Below, piece by piece: positions 33,276-43,646 of a stretch of 64,000 nucleotides of DNA. Numbering within the stretch: the stretch's first letter is position 1; every line of letters begins with the position of its first letter. The notes under the pieces were generated by a model. That model worked only from the letters and a program-made list of their open reading frames with translations, had not been told where the DNA came from and made no database searches. Location: contig CACWFV010000010.1 in assembly GCA_902760315.1 (NCBI GenBank), forward strand, positions 30,548 to 94,547, read 5' to 3'. Position numbers and translations under genes: made by a program. This DNA is from an uncultured Bacteroidales bacterium. GTDB taxonomy: Bacteria > Bacteroidota > Bacteroidia > Bacteroidales > Bacteroidaceae.

Positions 33276-35375
33276 ATGAAACTTCAACATATTTTATACG
33301 CCTCAGCCATTGCGTTAGTGTCAGGTGCAGCATTCACTGCATGCACCGACGATGTAAAGGTCGGCGATAGCTTTGTAGAAAAAGCTCCGGGCGGAACTGT
33401 CACTATCGACACCGTTTTCAATAGTGCCGAATACACGCGCCAATTCCTAACCGGTATTTACGGAATGCAGTACTACGGCCTACCATTTACCGGTCAGTCG
33501 GCTGCTCCCACCAGTCAGAACAACTACCAAGGTAAGTTGGATGCACTGACAGACTGTTACCAGATCCACTGGAACGGCACTGCCATCTTCAATTCTTATT
33601 ACAGCAACACCCTGTCTGCCAACAACGATGCACTGGTTTCATTTACCCATGAGAAAGTTTGGACTGCTGTTCGCCAAGCTTACCTATTGTTAGACAACCT
33701 CGACCGTGTTCCCGGTTTGGACGATGCTGAGAAAAAGAGCATCGCAGCTCAGGCCAAATGTTTGATTGCCGCTCGTTATTTTGATCTCTTCAGTGTATAC
33801 GGTGGTTTACCCATTATTGACAAGACCTATACAGGCTTGGAGGGAGACTACTCTAACTTGAAGCGTGCCACCGTGGAAGAGACTGTCAACTACATGGTAA
33901 ACCTGTTGGACGAAGCCGCCCCTGATCTCCGTTGGGCATGGGACGGAACGACCACCGACACAGATGCGTACAACAACACGGGCCGTTGGACCAAAGCTGG
34001 TGCTCTAGCCCTGAAGGCAAAAATTCTTGTGTTCGCAGCCTCACCTTTGTATAATGACAATCAGGGATATTATGGTGGTACATCACAAGCAGAGCAAGAT
34101 CACATCGTATGGTATGGTAACTACGATGCTGCACGCTGGGCACGTGCCGAGCAAGCTTGTCGCGACTTCTTCACCGCTAATGGCGAGGCAGACCCCACCA
34201 GCGCCTCGTTAGGCACAGGCGGTACCTTCTATGAGCTGAATCAGGCTACTGAAAAAAGTGCTGACGCTTACCGTCAGGCTTATCGTATGGGCTACATCTA
34301 TCAGGGCAGCAAGGAGGTTATCCACTCCACCCGTGTTTCTACCATCTATGGCTCACAGGGAACCTATGCATGGTGGAACTGGGTAGGCATAGGCCGTAAC
34401 TGCTACTGTCCTACCGTCGAGTATGTTGAGATGTTCCCCTGGGCATCTGGCGAACCTTTCCAGTGGGATGACACTAACAGTGGTCCTGTAGCACCTACTA
34501 CGGCTATCAAGAACAATGCGAACCAAACCGTAAAACCCGATGGTCAGTTATTCTTTAGTCCTCCACAGAAGTCGGGAAAGAAAACTATTCAAAAATACGC
34601 CATCCGCGATCCGCGTCTCTATGAGAATGCCATTGTCAATGGTCAACAGATAACACTTGACTGGACAACCGGCAAGTCAGCTGGTGACATCTATGAGTTG
34701 TGGACGGGTGGTAATGATGCAGGCCAGGATATTGCAAAGACTGATGGCACCATCGTTGAGCAGCTTACCAAAAGATATTCCACAGGTTTTGGTACCATCA
34801 AGTACTGGTTGGGTGAGGAATATCACCGTAAGTTTATGCACTGGGTATATCTGAGCTACGACGAGATGCTGTTGATGTGGGCTGAAACGCTGGCTCAGAC
34901 CGGCAACCTGCCAGCTGCACTCAACTGTGTAAACAGAGTACGTGCTCGTGTAGGCCTCGACAAGATGGAAAAATTTGATGCCTCACTGACCACTAACAAG
35001 GATAAACTCATTGAAGAAATTCTCCGTGAGCGTGCCTGCGAGCTGGGTATGAGCAACAACCGCTACTACGACATGATTCGCTACAAGCGTTCAGACTGGA
35101 TGTGTAAGGAATTGCATGGTTTGAAGATTACTCGTCTGCAGAACGTTATGGGCGAGTGGCTTCCAAACTACAAGCCATACATCGGTGATGACAAGGATGC
35201 TGGTCTGACAGAACCTGACCACTTTAAGTACGAGAAGTTCACCCTACAGAACCGTCGCCGTGTCATGTGGGATAAGAATCCTAATGACCCTGATGTTAAG
35301 AAATGGTTCCTCTTCCCATTGCCTATCACCGAGATTAATAAGGGCTATGGTCTGATTCAGAACCCTGGCTGGTGA
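33276..35375 (+). CDS. susD: SusD/RagB-family surface glycan-binding lipoprotein
   Basis: 699 residues, longer than the usual 500-600. The lipoprotein signal ends in SGAAFTAC with the lipidated Cys. TPR-rich SusD features follow: AKCLIAARYFDLFSVYGGLP, ALALKAKILVFAASPLYNDN and the C-terminal VNRVRARVGL...ELGMSNNRYYDMIRYKRSD block. It caps the partner SusC at the cell surface and binds the glycan. Confidence 0.95.
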   Translation: MKLQHILYASAIALVSGAAFTACTDDVKVGDSFVEKAPGGTVTIDTVFNSAEYTRQFLTGIYGMQYYGLPFTGQSAAPTSQNNYQGKLDALTDCYQIHWNGTAIFNSYYSNTLSANNDALVSFTHEKVWTAVRQAYLLLDNLDRVPGLDDAEKKSIAAQAKCLIAARYFDLFSVYGGLPIIDKTYTGLEGDYSNLKRATVEETVNYMVNLLDEAAPDLRWAWDGTTTDTDAYNNTGRWTKAGALALKAKILVFAASPLYNDNQGYYGGTSQAEQDHIVWYGNYDAARWARAEQACRDFFTANGEADPTSASLGTGGTFYELNQATEKSADAYRQAYRMGYIYQGSKEVIHSTRVSTIYGSQGTYAWWNWVGIGRNCYCPTVEYVEMFPWASGEPFQWDDTNSGPVAPTTAIKNNANQTVKPDGQLFFSPPQKSGKKTIQKYAIRDPRLYENAIVNGQQITLDWTTGKSAGDIYELWTGGNDAGQDIAKTDGTIVEQLTKRYSTGFGTIKYWLGEEYHRKFMHWVYLSYDEMLLMWAETLAQTGNLPAALNCVNRVRARVGLDKMEKFDASLTTNKDKLIEEILRERACELGMSNNRYYDMIRYKRSDWMCKELHGLKITRLQNVMGEWLPNYKPYIGDDKDAGLTEPDHFKYEKFTLQNRRRVMWDKNPNDPDVKKWFLFPLPITEINKGYGLIQNPGW

Positions 35376-35416
35376 TTTTCCAAATGGATAATTGAAAATT
35401 GATAATTGAAACAACT

Positions 35417-38230
35417 ATGAATAAAAGAAATATATTTGTGCTCACTCTGCTTGCAGGCATCTGCCTGCCGGCAGCAGCACAGCAAGACAGCACTGCGCAG
35501 TCAGACAAAGCCTTTGCGAGCCAGACCATCGATGTTGGTGCCGAAAAGACGTTCAGCCGCGAACAGTCTACATCAGCAGCCTCTGTCATTACCCGCGATA
35601 ATGTGGATAAGCGTTCTGCAAAGAACATCGGCAATTCTATCATCGGACAAGGTAATGGTCTGATATCACTGGATGGTACAGGCACATATTATGCCAAGAA
35701 CCCGACATTCTACGTCCGTGGTCTGCAGAGTCTTAGCACCAGTACGCCACTCATCTTGGTCGATGGCATCGAGCGTGAAATCTCTGTCGTCGCTCCTGAG
35801 GAAGTAGAAAGCGTCACCATCCTGAAAGATGCTGCCGCAACGGCGCTCTATGGTTACAAGGGCATTAATGGTGCTATACTCATCACCACCAAACGTGGTA
35901 AGTATAAAACCAATGAGATGTCTATTCACTACGACCATCTTATTAACTATCAGATTGACCGCCCCAAGTTTATCAACGGTCCTACCTATGCAGCAGCCAT
36001 GAACGAGGCTCTGTTCAACGAGGACAAAGGCGAATATGCACGCTACAGCCAGGAGGCCATGGCAGCATTCCAAGATGGCAGTAACCCCAACCTCTACCCC
36101 AACTCTGACTGGGTAGACGAGACTTTCCGCCATCATGGTGTAACCAATAAAGTTGGTATCGACTTCACGGGTGGTGGTGAGCGTTTTCGCTACTACACTG
36201 CTCTCAACTTATTGTCAGACAAGGGATTCATTAAGACGCCTGATGCCACTGATGGATATTCCACTCAGGACAAGTATGTACGTGGCAACCTGCGCATCAA
36301 TCTCGACATTGATTTGACCCCATCCACCATGCTAAAGGTAAACATTGGCGGTCTGTTAAGCGAGAACTCACAGCCTGGCAACCAAGCTACACTGTGGAGC
36401 AACATTTACAACCTTCCCTCAGGAGCCTTCCCCGTAAGAGGTGAAAATGGAGACTGGGTCGGTACCAGTACATGGGCAGGTACACTCAACCCTGTAGCTT
36501 TGTCAACCGATGCCGCTTACTATAAGCTTCATGAGCGTGGACTGTTTGCAGACATGACCCTTTCACAAGACTTGTCTTCATGGGTAAAAGGCTTAGGATT
36601 CTTCCTGAAGTTAGGTTATGACACCTATAGCGTGCTGTATGAGAACCACAGCAAGAGTTTTGCTTATAATGTATATGCAGCAGATGGTACCTACACTACC
36701 TTCGGTGAGCGTACAGAGATGGGCAAGACTTCAGGCAACACCTCTTTCGCACGCCGACTGACAGCGGCAGGCGGTCTTAACTTTGATCGTAGTTTTGGCG
36801 ACCACTATGTGTATAGCCAGTTGAAATGGGACTACGACTATCAGCACTTTAATGGTGGCAATAACACCGTCTATCGCCAGAACTACTCTTGGTGGACTCA
36901 TTATGCCTATAAGCAGAAGTACATTGCAGAGTTGGCCATGACTTACAGTGGTTCAAGCCGCCTGGCTCCAGATACCAAGTGGGCCTTTGCTCCAACTTTC
37001 TCTGCTGCATGGGTCATCTCTAAGGAGAATTTCATGAAGGATATCAAGTGGCTCGACTATCTGAAGCTACGTGCATCTATCGGTAAGCTGAATGCCGACT
37101 ATCTGCCTGGCGACAATGTTTGGACATACTACACCCAGAGCTACTCTGTCAGCGGTGCATCAGCCTATTACTTTGTAGATGCTACTGCGGCACAAGATCT
37201 CTATGGAACCACTACTTTAGGAACGATGGCAACTGTTGATCCCAGCCACGAGAAAGCGACCAAATTCAATATTGGTCTTGATGCAACTCTCTTCAAAGGC
37301 TTAAATGTAGAATTCGATTACTTCTACAATCATCGTTACGACATATGGTGTTCCGGTGCCGGAGCATACACTTCCATGATTGGTTTTGGCGCTCCTTATG
37401 TCAACCAAGGTGTTGTCAACCAGTATGGTTTCGACGCTGCTCTCGACTTCACCCACAAGTTTGGCGACGTTACTGTCAACATCGGTGGTAACATGACCTT
37501 GTCAAAGAGTGAGATTAAAGATATGGCTGAAGAGCCACGTGCCTATAGCAATCTAGTACAGACTGGCGACCCACTCAACTCTATCTACGGACTTATTTCT
37601 GAAGGACTGTTCACCAGTCAGGAAGAAATCGACGCAGCAACTCCCCAGACATTTAGCACAGTACGCCCTGGTGATATACGCTATAAGGATGTCAACGAAG
37701 ACGGTATTGTTGACGCCAACGATAAGGTACGCATTGGCTACAGTGTTACTGCTCCTGAACTGTACTATAGTTTCCACCTCGGTGCAGAGTACAAGGGACT
37801 CGGACTTGACATGATGTTCCAAGGCGTAGGTCGCTACTCTGCAGTGCTCAACACTCAGGGATACTATTGGGGACTCGTCAACAACAGCAGCCTCGCTCAG
37901 CAGGTATATGATAACCGCTGGAGTCATTCTAACAATGATGCTAATGCTGAATATCCCCGTCTGAGTTCTGAAAGCAATGCCAACAATTACCAGACTAGTG
38001 ATTTTTGGCTGCGCGACCGCTCTTATCTAAAACTTCGCAACATTGAGTTGTATTACCATCTGCCTAAGAGTCTGCTGGAAAAGACTAAGATTATCAATGC
38101 AGCCAAGGTATATCTACGTGGTGTAGACCTTTTCACCATCGACCATCTTGACGAGGTGGATGCAGCTGCCTATAGTTCTAATACCCCTCTTACACGCAGT
38201 ATAGCACTCGGTGTTTCTGTTACACTCTAA
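35417..38230 (+). CDS. susC: Second SusC-type transporter, lacking the N-terminal regulatory-like domain
   Basis: 937 residues from MNKRNIFVLTLLAGICLPAA. Unlike its neighbour it has no carboxypeptidase-like domain: after the signal and about 35 residues (TIDVGAEKTFSREQSTSAAS) the plug begins (ITRDNVDKRSAKNIGNSIIG, LVDGIEREISVVAPEEVESV, KDAAATALYGYKGINGAILI). The barrel runs to TRSIALGVSVTL. The ATG at 35417 is chosen over 35399 because it gives a clean signal peptide. Operon-linked, 41 bp after the first susD. Confidence 0.94.
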   Translation: MNKRNIFVLTLLAGICLPAAAQQDSTAQSDKAFASQTIDVGAEKTFSREQSTSAASVITRDNVDKRSAKNIGNSIIGQGNGLISLDGTGTYYAKNPTFYVRGLQSLSTSTPLILVDGIEREISVVAPEEVESVTILKDAAATALYGYKGINGAILITTKRGKYKTNEMSIHYDHLINYQIDRPKFINGPTYAAAMNEALFNEDKGEYARYSQEAMAAFQDGSNPNLYPNSDWVDETFRHHGVTNKVGIDFTGGGERFRYYTALNLLSDKGFIKTPDATDGYSTQDKYVRGNLRINLDIDLTPSTMLKVNIGGLLSENSQPGNQATLWSNIYNLPSGAFPVRGENGDWVGTSTWAGTLNPVALSTDAAYYKLHERGLFADMTLSQDLSSWVKGLGFFLKLGYDTYSVLYENHSKSFAYNVYAADGTYTTFGERTEMGKTSGNTSFARRLTAAGGLNFDRSFGDHYVYSQLKWDYDYQHFNGGNNTVYRQNYSWWTHYAYKQKYIAELAMTYSGSSRLAPDTKWAFAPTFSAAWVISKENFMKDIKWLDYLKLRASIGKLNADYLPGDNVWTYYTQSYSVSGASAYYFVDATAAQDLYGTTTLGTMATVDPSHEKATKFNIGLDATLFKGLNVEFDYFYNHRYDIWCSGAGAYTSMIGFGAPYVNQGVVNQYGFDAALDFTHKFGDVTVNIGGNMTLSKSEIKDMAEEPRAYSNLVQTGDPLNSIYGLISEGLFTSQEEIDAATPQTFSTVRPGDIRYKDVNEDGIVDANDKVRIGYSVTAPELYYSFHLGAEYKGLGLDMMFQGVGRYSAVLNTQGYYWGLVNNSSLAQQVYDNRWSHSNNDANAEYPRLSSESNANNYQTSDFWLRDRSYLKLRNIELYYHLPKSLLEKTKIINAAKVYLRGVDLFTIDHLDEVDAAAYSSNTPLTRSIALGVSVTL

Positions 38231-38258
38231 CAACACATAATTCAAAATAAAGAAGGAT

Positions 38259-39920
38259 ATGAAAATCAAGCATATTTTGAGCCTCACAGCAGTAGCCGTT
38301 ACACTTGCCTCATGTGGCGACAAGATGGACTACAAGGAGTACAGCGTCTACGATGAGGACTACATAAAGACAACTTTTGACCGGGCGGCCGGTATTGTCA
38401 CTTCTGTTTATAACGATTTAGACACAGATTTCGGTAACTATAGCGGAGCGTTGCTTGCTTCGGCAACAGACGAATCCGTCTATAGTCATGCCGGCAATGC
38501 CATTGAGAAGTTCTATAATGGCGGTTGGAGTGCCAGTAACAACAACGATGCCTCAGCATGGACAAAATGCTGGCGTGGTATCAGCTATGCCAACCTCTTC
38601 CTCGACAAGTTCAAGGACGAGACCTTCGAAGAATATCTCACCGACCTTGACTACAAGCAGGAATTGGCGCAATACCAAAATCTGCAGTATGAGGCCCGTT
38701 TTCTGCGCGCTTACTACTATTTCCTGATGGTTCGCATGTTCGGTGGTGTGCCCCTTATCACTACAAGCATGGACGCAAACGAAATCAACAGCCAGCCAAG
38801 AAAGACCTCCGATGAGATTTTCCAGTTCATCATTTCTGAATGTGATGCAATTAAGGATCTCATCGTCAAGGACTATGCTGACCTTGGAAACATGCAATTG
38901 AAGAGTAAGAATGAGACTGGACGTGCCAACAACCTCGCAGTTCTTGCACTGAAGGCTCGCGCCGCACTCTACTATGCCAGCCCGTTGTTCAACCCCACAA
39001 ACGACAAAGAGCGCTGGCATCAAGCTGCATTAGCCAACAAGACACTTATAGATGAATGTAAGAGTCGCGGCATGAAACTCACAGCTGACTACGGAAGTTT
39101 ATTCCAGAAGGACAACTGGACTAACACCGAGGAATGTATCTTCGTTCGTCGCGTGGTATCATCTACAAACACCTTCGAGAAGTATAACTTCCCCATTGGT
39201 CTGGAGAATGCGGGTGGTGGTAATTGCCCCACACAGAACCTCGTCGAGGCATACGAGCCTGGCGATATCCGCCTGGAAGCCACAGTAGCGAGAAATGGCG
39301 AGCAGTGGCCCAATGCCACATTGGAGACATTTTTTGGTGGTGCTAATGGCCAGCCCATTGCCTATGCCACACCTACAGGCTATTACCTTAAGAAATATGT
39401 CAACAAGAGTCTGACCATCGGTGCCAAGAATGCCACTACCGAGCGTCACCACTGGGTTATCTTCCGTCTGGCAGAGTTCTACTTGAATTATGCAGAGGCT
39501 ATGCTCAATTATGTTGGAGACGGTTATAGCACTGCCTCTGACTTAAGCATGACAGCAGCACAGGCTATTAACGTAGTTCGTACTCGTGCGAAACTGGCCA
39601 ACATTGCTACTGGCCTGTCAGCAACCGAGTTCGCTGCTAAGTTGGAGAACGAGCGTTTCGTAGAACTGGCTTTTGAAGGTCACCGCTTCTATGACCTGCG
39701 CCGTTGGAAGAAAGCTGGCGAGGCTAAGTACCGCACCATCAAGACCATGTATATTACCAAAGTAGTTGATAAAACAACTGGTGACATCACATTCAACGAA
39801 GAGGTGAAGACAGATGCCAAGACCCGTGTATACTGGGACGACAAGATGTATCTCTTCCCCATTGCACAGAGCGAAATACTTAAGTCTGGTGGTGCTCTAA
39901 CACAGAACCCAGGCTGGTAA
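38259..39920 (+). CDS. susD: Second SusD/RagB-family lipoprotein
   Basis: 553 residues. Lipoprotein signal MKIKHILSLTAVAVTLASC, with Cys after LAS. SusD features: YEARFLRAYYYFLMVRMFGG, ALKARAALYYASPLFNPTND and ENERFVELAFEGHRFYDLRR near the end. It pairs with the preceding short SusC and closes the operon; a strong terminator follows. Confidence 0.95.
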   Translation: MKIKHILSLTAVAVTLASCGDKMDYKEYSVYDEDYIKTTFDRAAGIVTSVYNDLDTDFGNYSGALLASATDESVYSHAGNAIEKFYNGGWSASNNNDASAWTKCWRGISYANLFLDKFKDETFEEYLTDLDYKQELAQYQNLQYEARFLRAYYYFLMVRMFGGVPLITTSMDANEINSQPRKTSDEIFQFIISECDAIKDLIVKDYADLGNMQLKSKNETGRANNLAVLALKARAALYYASPLFNPTNDKERWHQAALANKTLIDECKSRGMKLTADYGSLFQKDNWTNTEECIFVRRVVSSTNTFEKYNFPIGLENAGGGNCPTQNLVEAYEPGDIRLEATVARNGEQWPNATLETFFGGANGQPIAYATPTGYYLKKYVNKSLTIGAKNATTERHHWVIFRLAEFYLNYAEAMLNYVGDGYSTASDLSMTAAQAINVVRTRAKLANIATGLSATEFAAKLENERFVELAFEGHRFYDLRRWKKAGEAKYRTIKTMYITKVVDKTTGDITFNEEVKTDAKTRVYWDDKMYLFPIAQSEILKSGGALTQNPGW

Positions 39921-39942
39921 ACATGCCCACAATTTAAACTTT

Positions 39943-39982
39943 CGAGGTGTACCTTCCGACAGAAGGTACACCTCGTTTGTTT
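39943..39982 (+). terminator. Terminator of the SusC/SusD operon
   Basis: Perfect 13-bp stem CGAGGTGTACCTT/AAGGTACACCTCG, followed by TTTGTTTTG. Confidence 0.92.
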
Positions 39983-40029
39983 TGATGTGCATTTTTGATG
40001 AATTACTTGGCCGTTTCGAAAATAGTATG

Positions 40030-40167
40030 TATATTTGCAAGCGATAAAACAGGAACACGTAATAATCCCTAAGGAGCTTTAAAGATACAAGTAGTATGAA
40101 TAGTTGAGAATACAAGTGTTAAAAAAACATTATTCCTTGATTATCTCAAAAATAGTTCCTATCTTTG
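40030..40167 (+). promoter_or_regulatory. Two candidate promoters upstream of the Rpn-like gene
   Basis: TATCTTTG at 40160-40167 lies 28 bp before the ATG and is the likelier. A second box, TATATTTG at 40030-40037, would give a longer leader. Confidence 0.6.
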
Positions 40168-40195
40168 CATCGTATTAGCTAAAACATTTCATACC

Positions 40196-41116
40196 ATGGA
40201 TGTAGACAACAAATATGTACGATTTGATTGGGCCGTGAAGCGCATGTTACGCGACAAGGCTAATTTTGGCGTATTAGAAGGACTCATCACAGTACTTTTA
40301 AATGAACCCGTACATATTATTGAACTCCTTGAAAGTGAAGGTAACCAGAACTCATTTGATGATAAGTTCAACCGTGTTGATATAAAGGCCAAAAACGACA
40401 AAGAAGAAATCTTTCTTGTAGAAGTCCAACTGACACGAGAGCTCTATTATTTGGAACGGATACTTTATGGCACGGCGAAAACCATTACAGAACATATCAA
40501 CTTAGGTAAAACCTACGACAGTATCAAGAAGGTCTATTCCATCAACATCATATACTTTGACCTTGGCAAAGGCTCAGACTACCTTTACCATGGCCAAAAC
40601 AAGTTCGTCGGAGTTCATACTCACGACACACTGAAGATAAGTACCAAAGAGAATGGTGTCATTAAGATGAAGACGCCTGAAGAAATATTCCCAGAATATT
40701 TTATCATCAGGGTGAACGAATTCAACCAAGTGGCATCAACACCCTTGGAAGAATGGATAGACTATCTGAAAAACGGACATATCAAAGACGACACTACAGC
40801 TCCAGGACTACAGGAAGCCCGCAAAAAACTGCAATACCTAATGCTTGACAAAGCAGACCGGCACGCCTACGACGAGCATATAAATGCCATTATGATACAA
40901 AATGATGTACTTGGAAATGCTCGTTTAGAAGGCTTGGCAGAAGGAAGAGAAGCTGGGAGAGCTGAAGGTAGAGCTGAAGGAAGAGCTGAAGGAAGAGCAG
41001 AAGGAAGGACTGAAGGAATCATTGAAGTTGCCCGAAAGATGAAACTTCACAACATGAGCACAGAAGACATCTTGCAACTAACAGGATTAGACCCAAAGAC
41101 TATAGCAGACTTATAG
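40196..41116 (+). CDS. Rpn-family PD-(D/E)XK nuclease / putative transposase
   Basis: 306 residues. The N-terminal two thirds match the Rpn/PD-(D/E)XK transposase-like family: YVRFDWAVKRMLRDKANFGV, then FNRVDIKAKNDKEEIFLVEV with Asp and the Glu-x-Gln form of the active site. E. coli RpnA-type proteins cut DNA and promote recombination. Residues about 245-275 are a repeat of Ala-Glu-Gly-Arg encoded by 12-bp tandem units; the end (HNMSTEDILQLTGLDPKTI) is a short helical domain common in this family. It stands between the SusC/SusD operon and the secreted-protein genes with its own promoter, an apparent insertion into the sugar locus. Confidence 0.85.
   Translation: MDVDNKYVRFDWAVKRMLRDKANFGVLEGLITVLLNEPVHIIELLESEGNQNSFDDKFNRVDIKAKNDKEEIFLVEVQLTRELYYLERILYGTAKTITEHINLGKTYDSIKKVYSINIIYFDLGKGSDYLYHGQNKFVGVHTHDTLKISTKENGVIKMKTPEEIFPEYFIIRVNEFNQVASTPLEEWIDYLKNGHIKDDTTAPGLQEARKKLQYLMLDKADRHAYDEHINAIMIQNDVLGNARLEGLAEGREAGRAEGRAEGRAEGRAEGRTEGIIEVARKMKLHNMSTEDILQLTGLDPKTIADL
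40961..41008 (+). repeat. 12-bp in-frame tandem repeats in the Rpn-like gene
   Basis: Four units of the type GCTGAAGGAAGA, encoding Ala-Glu-Gly-Arg, with degenerate units on both sides. Copy-number change would keep the frame. Confidence 0.85.
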
Positions 41117-41183
41117 GGTTACCAAACTACAACATATAGAACAACTACTTTTATAATTAACAAATATTACTAATTAAAAACTA

Positions 41184-43367
41184 ATGTTTATGAAGAAACT
41201 TTACGTATTCATGACAGCATTGTTGGCCCTGTTTGCCATCAATGCTAATGCTGTTCGTATTCTCTATTCAGAGAACTACGAAGCCGGTGGTGTACCTGCC
41301 ACATGGACCATTAATGGCGGTACGGGTGCTATTGCATCAACAGAAGCTAGTAACATTTTCCAGTTCTCTTTGGGCACCAACAATGGTCGTTCTGCTCACG
41401 ATTTCTGGGGCCCTTCTATCTTTGAAGGCACAGAGGCCGAATACACCCTTAGCTTTGAGTTACGTTTTGACGCTCTGGGTGACAATCAGTTCAATGGTGA
41501 GGTAGCGGTATTTGCCGATGAGGGAGGTTCCCAGATGATCAATGGTAGTCTCAATGGTAAACAGAAGGACTGGAATCCATATGCAGTTCGTCAAAATTGT
41601 CTTTTCAGCCTTGTTCAGACCAACAATGCAGACAAGAAAACTGAATGGATGGTTAACCCAACTAAGAATGCTGAAGACGCATTAGAATCCTCAAAGATTT
41701 TCATTCCCAAAACTGGTGGTAACGCTGCTACATGGTATCTGGTAACATTGACCGTTAACACTCAGAGCAGAGAGGTTTCATACGAGATTTTCAACTACGA
41801 CACTCAGCAGGCAGAAGTAACTGGCGTAAAGACCATGGATGAAGGTGCAAGTCTCTATGCAACAGGTCTTTACCTGATGGCTGCCCGCAGAAATTCAGTA
41901 TACAGCATTGATAACATGCAGGTTTATCTGGACATTGACTATGCTAATCAGCCCGTTATTGCTCTGACCGGACTGAAAGACACTGAACGCACCTATATGA
42001 TTAGCTTCCTTGAGGGTGAGACGTTGTACGTTAAGGGTACAGATGGTCAAGAGAAGAAATATGAATATGACGATGTTGAAGAAGGTAATGTTTTCTACAC
42101 AACCTCAACTTCTGGTCAGCTTAGTGCTTGGACAAAAGCAGGAACTATGACTTCAGAAGTCACTACAGTAGATGTCGTTTGCGAGCCTGTCGTACTGCCT
42201 AATCCTACCAATGCTATTGTAGGCGCTACTGAAGGATTTGCAAAGACCTATCAGTTTACTATTGACAACAGTACTGTTCCTCTCCAGCCTACTATCTTCA
42301 TGGACTTCGTATTTGAAGGCGAAGGTGGTCAGGGCAGTTTCACATTAGATAACCAGACCTCAGGTGCTAAAGTAGAAGTTCCTGGTAAGGGTACATTGAA
42401 GATTACCACCAAGGCTCTTGGCTATGCAAGCAGCACATCAAGCGTTGTCAACGACATCGAATACGAAATCAAGAACGATATCGACTTCCAACACATGACT
42501 GGCGAGGCTCTCAAGGAGAAAGGCTTTGAGGCTATTGACGATTTGAACACTGTTTCTATGAGCGGTGAGAACGCCTGGACTGGCCGTATGAGAATGTATT
42601 TTAGCATTGGCTCAGATAACTATCCTGTATATGGATTTACAGAATCTGCTGACGATTATGCTGCAACTGTCAAGGGTTATACAGATGCTGGTGCTAAGCA
42701 GGATACTCCTGTCTATGCTTTCTTAGATGGAAGAGGCTATGCGGACTTATCTACTGCAGAGCCTATCAAGCGTCATCTGCTCGTTCCTTCTAAGCTGACT
42801 GAAGAGGCTGCTAAGACCATGTTCGCTCCTCTGGTATTGTGGAACACCGCTGCAGAACCTGCTGAGGGTGCAGCTCTTGGTGACGACGTTCCCGCTGTTA
42901 AGTTTAACGAGGGTATCGGTTTGATTTGCACAGGTGTTAAGGGTGATGCACAGAGCGGAAGCATTGCAGTAAACAACGCTACTTTAGGTTTCGATGGTCT
43001 GACTGACGACGACTTGGTTGTTATCACAAAGATTGACAACTATGGTGGTGGTTCACTCCACCCACAGTTTGCCGCTGGCACAGATCCTGCTACAGCAAAG
43101 GCTGAGTACAAGGCTTCTCACATCGGTGGTGTAGTTTCAACCGTTAAGGGTACTGAGACCTTCCAGCTCTATCGTATCGACACCGCTATCAATCGCATAC
43201 TCGTTCTGAGCGCAAAGAACAGCACTGGTATCGACAACATGAACTACAACAAGGTTGTTTCAGACCACAACGCTCCTGTTTACAACCTGAATGGTGTACA
43301 GGTGAACCCCAACGCTCTGACAAAGGGTATCTATGTCAAGCAGGGCAAGAAGTTTGTGGTTAAGTAA
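41184..43367 (+). CDS. Secreted protein of unknown function with C-terminal sorting tail
   Basis: 727 residues. Translation may start at 41184 or, more typically, at MKKLYVFMTALLALFAINAN 6 bp later, a signal peptide. Residues about 25-250 look like a jelly-roll/LamG-type beta-sandwich (ILYSENYEAGGVPATWTING, WYLVTLTVNTQSREVSYEIF). The middle is beta-rich without motifs I know; the end is VYNLNGVQVNPNALTKGIYV then KQGKKFVVK, the same tail as in the MBG and PL11 proteins. It is probably exported by type IX secretion and may bind or cleave pectin, but no catalytic motif is visible. It lies 67 bp after the Rpn-like gene with no clear promoter between. Confidence 0.7.
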   Translation: MFMKKLYVFMTALLALFAINANAVRILYSENYEAGGVPATWTINGGTGAIASTEASNIFQFSLGTNNGRSAHDFWGPSIFEGTEAEYTLSFELRFDALGDNQFNGEVAVFADEGGSQMINGSLNGKQKDWNPYAVRQNCLFSLVQTNNADKKTEWMVNPTKNAEDALESSKIFIPKTGGNAATWYLVTLTVNTQSREVSYEIFNYDTQQAEVTGVKTMDEGASLYATGLYLMAARRNSVYSIDNMQVYLDIDYANQPVIALTGLKDTERTYMISFLEGETLYVKGTDGQEKKYEYDDVEEGNVFYTTSTSGQLSAWTKAGTMTSEVTTVDVVCEPVVLPNPTNAIVGATEGFAKTYQFTIDNSTVPLQPTIFMDFVFEGEGGQGSFTLDNQTSGAKVEVPGKGTLKITTKALGYASSTSSVVNDIEYEIKNDIDFQHMTGEALKEKGFEAIDDLNTVSMSGENAWTGRMRMYFSIGSDNYPVYGFTESADDYAATVKGYTDAGAKQDTPVYAFLDGRGYADLSTAEPIKRHLLVPSKLTEEAAKTMFAPLVLWNTAAEPAEGAALGDDVPAVKFNEGIGLICTGVKGDAQSGSIAVNNATLGFDGLTDDDLVVITKIDNYGGGSLHPQFAAGTDPATAKAEYKASHIGGVVSTVKGTETFQLYRIDTAINRILVLSAKNSTGIDNMNYNKVVSDHNAPVYNLNGVQVNPNALTKGIYVKQGKKFVVK

Positions 43368-43462
43368 GCATAAAGCAGAGCTTGCTCTTGCTTTATCGAA
43401 CGAGAACAAACTGAACAAAGTTCAAGTTCGTGGTGAAGTAATAAACTCTATACTCTATACAG

Positions 43463-43499
43463 AATCCTCCGCAGGCACACCGCCTTGCGGAGGATTTTT
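43463..43499 (+). terminator. Terminator of the secreted-protein gene
   Basis: Strong stem AATCCTCCGCA/TGCGGAGGATT with inner GGC/GCC, followed by TTT. Confidence 0.92.
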
Positions 43500-43572
43500 C
43501 GTATCAGCTGTCCCCGTTGCTGGCTCAGCTGTACTATATTTCGTCCGAAAGCCAAAGAAATACAGATTTTTC

Positions 43573-43603
43573 TTTGTTTTTTGCTCACTTATTCGTACCT
43601 TTG
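43573..43603 (+). promoter_or_regulatory. Promoter of the PL11 pair
   Basis: TTTG (43573-43576), 19 bp, TACCTTTG (43596-43603): a near-ideal Bacteroidota promoter, 43 bp before the start codon. Confidence 0.85.
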
Positions 43604-43646
43604 TCGCGTTATAACGAACTACTAAGAATACTTAAAAACAAACTAT

